Shown piece by piece: positions 34,201 to 38,242 of a DNA stretch of 38,242 bases; the stretch's first letter is position 1, and the number at the start of each line of letters is the position of its first letter. The notes below the pieces were generated by a model. That model saw nothing but the letters and a program-made list of their open reading frames with translations. It was not told where the DNA came from and did no database searches. The translations under genes were made by a program, and so were the position numbers. The DNA lies in the NCBI RefSeq assembly GCF_003236385.1, contig NZ_POUA01000025.1, positions 1 through 38,242 of the forward strand, given 5' to 3'. This DNA is from Spongiactinospora gelatinilytica. Lineage in GTDB: Bacteria > Actinomycetota > Actinomycetes > Streptosporangiales > Streptosporangiaceae.

Positions 34201-34388
34201 TGCAACGCGTTGACGGCGTCGGCCGGAGCGCCGTCGGGCCACACGTCACCGATCAGCCGGTCGGCCGGCACGACCTGGCCCGTGTTCAGGCCGAGGATGA
34301 TCAGTAGCGCCCGGAGCCGGGCGCCTCTGACCTCGATCGACCGGCCGTCGCGCCATACGTCGAGGGGACCGAGGATCCGAAACTCCAC
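31236..34388 (-). CDS. Large SARP-family regulator (SARP-NB-ARC-TPR, AfsR-like)
   Basis: A 1050-residue regulator. A winged-helix domain covers about 1-90 and a BTAD about 97-240 (ending ELGVDPSAELETTYLAVLRR). An NB-ARC-type ATPase has a P-loop GPGGAGKT at 288-295 and a Walker B-like LLILDNCEH. A long C-terminal half of TPR-like helices follows. It starts at GTG 34388, 29 nt after the stop of the second ACP, so it is probably on that ACP's transcript and thus under a SARP-type promoter itself, a likely positive loop. Leu570 is a TTA codon. Members act as ATP-dependent activators; it probably shares targets with the small SARP. Confidence 0.92.
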   Translation of the reverse strand: MEFRILGPLDVWRDGRSIEVRGARLRALLIILGLNTGQVVPADRLIGDVWPDGAPADAVNALHSLVSRLRAVIGRDVIDSRLGGYLLAAEPDDLDANRFERLAAAGQAALAGRDHARAAELLGAALELWRGPALLDVAEALFAQGPIARLEELRLSATKDRIEADLALGRHAALLPELETLLAARPLDERLRAFQMRVLYASDRQAAALEVYRQTKQALADELGVDPSAELETTYLAVLRRDPLVRDGGHGGRRTNLRASLTSFVGRDAEMEMVERHLAEHRLVTLMGPGGAGKTRLAREVGARAIEHSRDEVWLVELAAVTEPADVLGAMAAVLHPPEGILLTGARDGVPPAFDLDRLVTMLATRRSLLILDNCEHVIEEVARLAEVLLGSCAGLRVLATSRESLNIAGERLAWVPPLMVPADATRPAEALEAPAVRLFADRAAAIVPGFTVSERNVAGVARICRRLDGMPLAIELAAAQLRVLSVEQLAERLDDRFRLLVGGSRTAFARHQTLRAVVDWSWELLEPAEQVLLRRLSVFAGGATLQSAEQVAGADVLPLLGALADKSLLQVSREPAGIRYRMLETVRLYALERLAESGERERLRRAHAATFLALAERAEPCLRGPDQVTWLDRLTAEHDNLRAALRQAIDDHDAGSAVRLVAALGWYWRLTGARGEGAEWARQALAVAEGAPPDATVLALLLGGLDLGREPAGRARAAVAAWRAAGEPGRHPYLILADPALAIALKEPPGHIAELASRHVADPDPWTRATALLWRGMRRLDDADRQAAADFDAALAAFRSAGDRWGMASALRASAEIAFVRREYDRARTAYAEALRLSDELGARHERPGLLFYLATIQIEHGEREAGLASLHEARALAEDMGQASTVAGVHLLLGNLARREGDADRAHEHLTAAAAIVEDADADLMELRSMVLTSLGLLHAGQGRLEQAEEAHGRALGAAVRSADVPVIGAVLIGLADLAARRGAHERAAVLLGGAAAMAPGPGLSPEDLSAITRAAVDGLGRAAFDRLSARGRTMGRQELIAYGGAAS
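32679..32681 (-). other. Rare TTA leucine codon in the large SARP gene
   Basis: Codon 570, in frame from GTG 34388, within the helical region after the ATPase domain. Confidence 0.88.
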
Positions 34389-34417
34389 AGGGCGACTTTA
34401 AAGCACTTCTGGGGTGG

Positions 34418-34678
34418 TCACGGCGCTACGCCGGCCAGCCTTCCGTTCACATAATCCAGCACCATCCGTGCCGTGGCCATCTGGTCCACGTCGTCATCGG
34501 GGATCGGCAGCCGCAGTTCCTCCTGAATAACCGTGACGACCTCATATCTGGCCAGCGAATCCAGGCCGAGTTTCTCGAAGGGGGTGTCCGCGGACTCCTC
34601 GGTGAGCTCGGCCGCCTCCGAGGCGCCCAGGCACTTACCGACAACGCGCTTCAGGTCATCGAGCGTGAACTTCTGCAT
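34418..34678 (-). CDS. Second acyl carrier protein (starter-unit ACP candidate)
   Basis: An 86-residue ACP with attachment Ser41 in LGLDSLARYEV. It lies next to and divergent from the KSIII gene and far from the minimal PKS. Paired ACP/KSIII genes serve non-acetate priming in clusters such as R1128 and frenolicin, so a starter role is inferred. The ATG at 34678 sits seven bases after the -10-like hexamer of the SARP-type promoter, implying a leaderless mRNA. An in-frame GTG at 34687 overlaps that hexamer and is less likely. No ribosome site is visible. The large SARP follows in the same direction. Confidence 0.9.
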   Translation of the reverse strand: MQKFTLDDLKRVVGKCLGASEAAELTEESADTPFEKLGLDSLARYEVVTVIQEELRLPIPDDDVDQMATARMVLDYVNGRLAGVAP

Positions 34679-34685
34679 GTCCGCC

Positions 34686-34728
34686 ACGATCGCCCGCGGC
34701 CTTGGAAGAACCCTTGAGAAGGACTCGA
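34686..34728 (-). promoter_or_regulatory. SARP-type promoter of the second ACP and large SARP
   Basis: Minus strand: TCGAGTC (34728-34722), TCAAGGG (34717-34711) and TCCAAGG (34706-34700) at 11-bp period; 8 nt; -10-like GATCGT (34691-34686). The ACP ATG follows after seven bases. Confidence 0.72.
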
Positions 34729-34741
34729 GACCGCCGCGTTC

Positions 34742-34784
34742 TCAAGCCGTCTTTGAAGCGCCTTCAAACGCGCCTCGCGACCAT
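34742..34784 (+). promoter_or_regulatory. SARP-type promoter of the KSIII gene
   Basis: Heptamers TCAAGCC (34742), TTGAAGC (34753) and TCAAACG (34764) at 11-bp period, then 8 nt and GACCAT (34779-34784). A fourth, weaker repeat TCGCGAC continues the period at 34775. It is back to back with the leftward promoter ending at 34728, leaving 13 bp between the two elements. Confidence 0.78.
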
Positions 34785-34820
34785 GGCCCGAATGCCGACG
34801 CAAGGAGGTCCGAGACTGCC

Positions 34821-35822
34821 ATGACCAGCCAGCTTCTGGCGGCCCCGCGAACACACTGCCGCATTCTCGGATTGGGCGTGCACCGGCCGCCGCGCGCGGT
34901 CGCCAACAGCGAGATATGCGAGTGGATCGAATCGTCGGAGGAATGGATCGTCAGCCGATCCGGAATCCGCTCGCGCCGGTTCGCCGGCAAGGACGAGACC
35001 CTGGAGGCGATGGCCGTGTCCGCCGGCCGCGCGGCGCTCCGGCACGCGGGCGTCACCGCCGACCGGGTCGGCTGCGTCGTGGTGGCCAGCATGTCCAACC
35101 TGGTGCAGACGCCGCCGCTGGCCGTCAGGGTCGCGCACGACCTGGGGGCGCTCGACGCCGGCGGCTTCGACGTGTCGGGGGCCTGCGCGGGCTTCTGCCA
35201 CGCCCTGGCCGTCGCCGCCGACATGGTCTCCACGGGACAGTCCACATACGTGCTGGTCATCGGTAGCGAGCGGATGACCGACATCGTCGATCCCACCGAC
35301 CGGACGATCTCCTTCCTGTTCGCCGACGGCGCGGGCGCCGTCCTGGTGGGTCCATCCGACCGGCCGGGCATCGGCCCCGCGGTCCGCGGGGCCGACGGCG
35401 CCTCCCGGGAGGCGCTGCGGATGAACACCACATGGGACGCCTTCCGCGCCGATCCGACGCTTCCGCCGCCGATGATGAAGATGGACGGCCGCAGGGTCTT
35501 CCGCTGGGCCGTGGAGCACATGGTGCCAGCCGGGCTGCGGGCGCTGGCCGGCGCCGGGATCGACCAGCACGACCTGGCGGCGTTCATCCCGCACCAGGCC
35601 AACATCCGCATGATCGAAATCCTGGCCGCCAAGCTGGAGCTGCCCGATCACGTCGCGGTCGCCGGTGACGTCGCGGTCAGCGGCAACACCTCGGCCGCGT
35701 CCATCCCGCTCGCCATGGACGCCCTGCTCCGCGACGGCCTCGCGCCGCCCGGCGGGGCGGCCCTGCTGCTGGGCTTCGGCGCGGGCCTCAACTACGCCGG
35801 TCAGGTCGTGCTCCTGCCATGA
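34821..35822 (+). CDS. Ketoacyl-ACP synthase III (KASIII/FabH-like), starter condensation
   Basis: A 333-residue KASIII with a complete catalytic triad: Cys122 in VSGACAGF, His258 in IPHQANIRM and Asn289 in SGNTSAAS. This contrasts with daunorubicin DpsC, which lacks the cysteine. In type II clusters an active KASIII (ZhuH, FrnI, BenQ) condenses an acyl-CoA starter with malonyl-ACP. The ATG at 34821 has AAGGAGG 12 bases upstream; the open frame from 34533 is a shadow. It overlaps the flavin reductase by 4 nt. The acyl starter cannot be read from the sequence. Confidence 0.93.
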   Translation: MTSQLLAAPRTHCRILGLGVHRPPRAVANSEICEWIESSEEWIVSRSGIRSRRFAGKDETLEAMAVSAGRAALRHAGVTADRVGCVVVASMSNLVQTPPLAVRVAHDLGALDAGGFDVSGACAGFCHALAVAADMVSTGQSTYVLVIGSERMTDIVDPTDRTISFLFADGAGAVLVGPSDRPGIGPAVRGADGASREALRMNTTWDAFRADPTLPPPMMKMDGRRVFRWAVEHMVPAGLRALAGAGIDQHDLAAFIPHQANIRMIEILAAKLELPDHVAVAGDVAVSGNTSAASIPLAMDALLRDGLAPPGGAALLLGFGAGLNYAGQVVLLP

Positions 35823-36301
35823 CCTCGCCGGACGCGTTCCGTACCGCCATGTCCGCCTTCGCCAGCGGCGTCACCGTGGTCACCACCATGGACGAGGGCG
35901 GCAAGCCGTACGGCTTCACCGCGACGTCCTTCTGCTCGGTCTCGCTGAGCCCGCCGCTGCTGCTGGTCTGCCTGGCCCAGTCGGCCAGGTGCTACCCGGT
36001 CTTCGCCTCCTGTGGCCGCTTCGCGGTCAGCATGCTCCGCGACGGGCAGGACGAGGTCGCGCTGCGCTTCGCCGACACCCGGGCGGACAAGTTCGGCGCG
36101 GGCGTCGCGACGCAGACCCCGGCCGGCCTGCCGATCGTCGACTCGGCGCTGTGCGGGATCGAGTGCTCGATCCAGGACCGCTACGACGCCGGGGATCACA
36201 TGCTGCTGCTCGGCCGGGTCGACTGGGTGCACTTCCACAGCGGCGACCCGCTCATCTACTTCAACCGCGCATTCCACCGGCTCGGCTCCGTCAGATCGTG
36301 A
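35819..36301 (+). CDS. NAD(P)H:flavin oxidoreductase (ActVB-like)
   Basis: A 160-residue flavin reductase-like protein. It has the typical SGVTVVTTMDEGGKPYGFTATSF opening with the TSF flavin contact, SLSPPLLLVCLA, and the C-terminal DPLIYFNRAFHRL. Such proteins supply reduced FMN/FAD by diffusion to two-component oxygenases. The acyl-CoA dehydrogenase-fold oxygenase at 10331 is the only visible partner, 24 kb away but also under a SARP-type promoter. It overlaps KSIII by 4 nt (ATGA) and shares its transcript. Confidence 0.9.
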   Translation: MTSPDAFRTAMSAFASGVTVVTTMDEGGKPYGFTATSFCSVSLSPPLLLVCLAQSARCYPVFASCGRFAVSMLRDGQDEVALRFADTRADKFGAGVATQTPAGLPIVDSALCGIECSIQDRYDAGDHMLLLGRVDWVHFHSGDPLIYFNRAFHRLGSVRS

Positions 36302-36379
36302 CAGGGGCGCGTCAGCGCGTGGTGCGGCCCGGAACAGGGCCGTGGAACACCATCGACACACGAAGAGAGGGAGGTGGCC

Positions 36380-37330
36380 ATGTCCTACGCCATCAGAGCT
36401 GAGAACCTCAGCAAGACCTACGGTTCCACGCGCGCGCTCGACGGGGTCGGCTTCGCCGCACGGTCAGGGCAGGTCCTCGGCGTGCTCGGGCCGAACGGCG
36501 CCGGAAAGACCACGGCGGTCCGCATCCTGGCCACCCTGGCGCAGCCCGACGGCGGTGTCGCCGAAGTGGGCGGCCACGACGTCGTACGGCAGGCCAAAGA
36601 GGTGCGCAAGGTCATCGGCCTGACCGGCCAGTACGCGGCCGTGGACGAGATCATCAGCGGCTTCGACAACCTGTTCCTCATCGGCCGGCTGCTCGGCATG
36701 TCCCGGGAGGAGTCCCGCAGCCGGGCGACCCGCCTGCTGGAGCAGTTCGGGCTGACCGACGCGGCCAAGCGCTCCGCGGGCACCTACTCCGGCGGCATGC
36801 GGCGGCGGCTCGACCTGGCCGCCAGCCTGCTCGGCCGGCCGCGGGTGCTGTTCCTGGACGAGCCGACCACGGGCCTGGACCCGGCCGCCCGCGACGACCT
36901 CTGGGACGTCATCCGCGACCTGGTGGCCGACGGCACCACCGTGCTGCTGACCACCCAGTACCTGGAGGAGGCCGACCAGCTCGCGGACCACATCGTCGTC
37001 TTCGACCACGGGCACGTCATCGCCGAGGGCTCCCCGCACGAGCTGAAGAGCAAGCTGGGCGGCCAGGTGCTGGAGGTGTGGCCGGTGGACCCGGGCGACC
37101 GGGAGGAGGTCTCCGCGATCCTCGGCGAGATCGCGCGGACCCCGGCCACGGTCGAGGACCGGCGGGTGACCGTGCCGATGGCCGACCGGGACGGGCTGCG
37201 CGCCGCGGTGCTGCGGCTGGACCTCGCCGACATCGCGGTCGCCGAACTGGCGCTGCGCAGTCCCAGCCTGGACGAGGTGTTCCTGACCCTGACCGGGCAC
37301 CGCGAGGCCGTGGGCGGCAGGAGCGCGTGA
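36380..37330 (+). CDS. ABC exporter ATP-binding protein (DrrA-like)
   Basis: A 316-residue ATPase of the daunorubicin-resistance DrrA type. Walker A GPNGAGKT is at 37-44, the signature YSGGMRRR at 136-143 and Walker B VLFLDEP just after, with a C-terminal ~100-residue extension ending SLDEVFLTLTG. ATG 36380 has GGGAGG upstream; GTG 36374 in frame is an alternative. The 78-bp gap from the flavin reductase holds no SARP heptamers, so it may be read through or have its own promoter. It probably exports the cluster product and gives self-resistance. Confidence 0.92.
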   Translation: MSYAIRAENLSKTYGSTRALDGVGFAARSGQVLGVLGPNGAGKTTAVRILATLAQPDGGVAEVGGHDVVRQAKEVRKVIGLTGQYAAVDEIISGFDNLFLIGRLLGMSREESRSRATRLLEQFGLTDAAKRSAGTYSGGMRRRLDLAASLLGRPRVLFLDEPTTGLDPAARDDLWDVIRDLVADGTTVLLTTQYLEEADQLADHIVVFDHGHVIAEGSPHELKSKLGGQVLEVWPVDPGDREEVSAILGEIARTPATVEDRRVTVPMADRDGLRAAVLRLDLADIAVAELALRSPSLDEVFLTLTGHREAVGGRSA

Positions 37331-37360
37331 GCGCCCCCGCGAACCGATGAAGGAGAGTTC

Positions 37361-38170
37361 ATGACCACCATGCCCGCCGCCGGGCCCGCCGCCGGGCCCG
37401 CCGCCGCGCCCTTCGCCGGCGCCCGGGAGACGCTGGCGCTGACGAGGCGCAGCCTGCTGCACCTGAAGACCAATCCCGAAGAGATCATCGAGCTCGTCGT
37501 CCAGCCGATCGTGATCGTGTTGATGTTCACGTTCGTGTTCGGCGGCGCGATCAAGGGTGACTGGCGCGACTACCTCCAGTTCGCCCTGCCGGGCATGCTC
37601 GTGCAGGCCACGCTGTTCGCCACCATGCGCCTTGGCACCGCGCTCGGCACCGACTTCAAGAAGGGCGTCTACGACCGCTTCCGCAGCCTGCCGATCGCCC
37701 GGTTCGCCCCGTTGACCGGGGCCATCCTCGGCGAGATGGTCCGCTACCTGCTGTCCATCGTGGTCCTGCTGATCGTCGGCACGCTGCTCGGCTTCCGCAT
37801 CCAGACCGGCATCGTCGCGACCCTGGCCGCCGTCCTGCTGCTGCTGGGCTTCGGCTTCGCCATGTCGTGGGGGTCGGCGCTGCTCGGCCTGACCATGCGC
37901 GCCGCGGAGAGCGCGTCGGAGTTCGCGTTCCTGATCATTCTGCCGCTGGCCTTCACCGGCAACCTGTTCGTGCCGACCGACACCATGCCGGGCTGGCTCC
38001 AGGTCTGGGTGAACATCAACCCGGTGACGTCCATCGCCGACACGCTGCGCGGGCTGCTGCTCGGCGGCGAGGTGGCCCGGCCACTGCTGTGGTCGGTCGT
38101 CTGGATCGCCGGGCTGACCCTCGTCTTCGCGCCGCTGTCGATCCGGCGCTTCCGCACCAAGTCCGGGTGA
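37361..38170 (+). CDS. ABC-2 exporter permease (DrrB-like)
   Basis: A 269-residue DrrB-type permease. An Ala/Gly/Pro-rich N-terminus with a tandem AAGP repeat precedes the first helix. About six membrane segments follow, with the cytoplasmic FKKGVYDRFRSLPIAR loop and the LAFTGNLFVPTDTMPGWLQ segment typical of the family. GGAGAG lies before the ATG and it starts 30 nt after the ATPase gene. It forms the membrane part of the exporter with the DrrA-like ATPase. Confidence 0.92.
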   Translation: MTTMPAAGPAAGPAAAPFAGARETLALTRRSLLHLKTNPEEIIELVVQPIVIVLMFTFVFGGAIKGDWRDYLQFALPGMLVQATLFATMRLGTALGTDFKKGVYDRFRSLPIARFAPLTGAILGEMVRYLLSIVVLLIVGTLLGFRIQTGIVATLAAVLLLLGFGFAMSWGSALLGLTMRAAESASEFAFLIILPLAFTGNLFVPTDTMPGWLQVWVNINPVTSIADTLRGLLLGGEVARPLLWSVVWIAGLTLVFAPLSIRRFRTKSG

Positions 38171-38242
38171 GCACCCGGTCTTCGACCGATTGAGAACCGA
38201 CCAACGGAAGGGAGGGTGGCGCGGGGTGTCCCCGTCCTGGGG
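38171..38242 (+). other. Right edge: possible start of a further gene
   Basis: After a small 5-bp hairpin (38176-38180 with 38184-38188) a strong GGAAGGGAGG lies at 38206-38215. It is followed by GTG codons at 38216 and 38226; the latter has suitable spacing. Only five codons remain before the window ends, so no product can be named. Confidence 0.3.

Noticed and set aside
1-38242. CRISPR arrays, tRNA or rRNA genes, insertion sequences
   Set aside because: No regular spaced repeats, tRNA-like cloverleaf, transposase frame or terminal inverted repeats were noticed on reading.

Overview
The window comes from a high-GC actinobacterium. This rests on the strong G/C third-position bias, the frequent GTG starts, SARP regulators, an actinobacterial-type acyl-CoA carboxylase with a small epsilon subunit, and rare TTA codons confined to a few genes. 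A filamentous antibiotic producer (Streptomyces or Streptosporangiales-like) is likely, but the genus cannot be fixed from the sequence alone.

Left part (1-9645): catabolic and housekeeping genes. A truncated CoA-transferase, a crotonase and an NAD-type quinate/shikimate dehydrogenase-like gene run rightward and end at a hairpin terminator. Facing them is a leftward operon encoding a lipoprotein binding protein, permease, ATPase, permease and an ACMSD-like amidohydrolase. A divergent LacI regulator follows, with repeated CG-centred operator-like sites in the gap. A DNA glycosylase and a TetR regulator follow. A molybdopterin oxidoreductase remnant (9670-10240), apparently shrunk by several in-frame deletions, sits downstream of a double inverted-repeat operator.

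Middle and right part (10331-38170): a type II (aromatic) polyketide cluster. A leftward acyltransferase / flavin-dependent oxygenase pair lies at the left edge. Next come a LuxR protein with a degenerate receiver domain and a small SARP with a TTA codon. After a 1-kb gap without a convincing gene comes a histidine kinase, response regulator and ABC exporter set. The core operon (18873-31233, 13 genes, most overlapping or within 50 nt) encodes KS-alpha, chain-length factor, ACP, three putative cyclases, a 2-oxoglutarate/iron enzyme whose HxD motif reads HxG, two paralogous FAD monooxygenases (one with a 65-residue collagen-like insert), a nitroreductase-like protein and a three-subunit acyl-CoA carboxylase for malonyl-CoA supply. 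A 1050-aa SARP follows on the other strand, apparently co-transcribed with a second ACP. Divergent from that ACP are an intact ketoacyl synthase III, a flavin reductase and a DrrAB-like exporter.

How it works together: the second ACP, KSIII and acyltransferase suggest priming with a non-acetate starter. KS/CLF/ACP extend with malonyl-CoA, the cyclases fold the chain, and the flavin and iron enzymes tailor it. No ketoreductase is seen, so an unreduced, possibly polycyclic aromatic product is likely. Four promoters share one 43-bp architecture: three TCAAG/TTGAG-type heptamers with 11-bp period, 8 nt, then a -10-like NANNNT. This is the hallmark of SARP control and ties the starter, elongation, tailoring and regulator genes into one regulon. 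The most unusual items are this shared promoter grammar with predicted leaderless starts, the HxG iron enzyme (a candidate halogenase), the collagen-like insert in a monooxygenase, and the shrunken molybdopterin gene.
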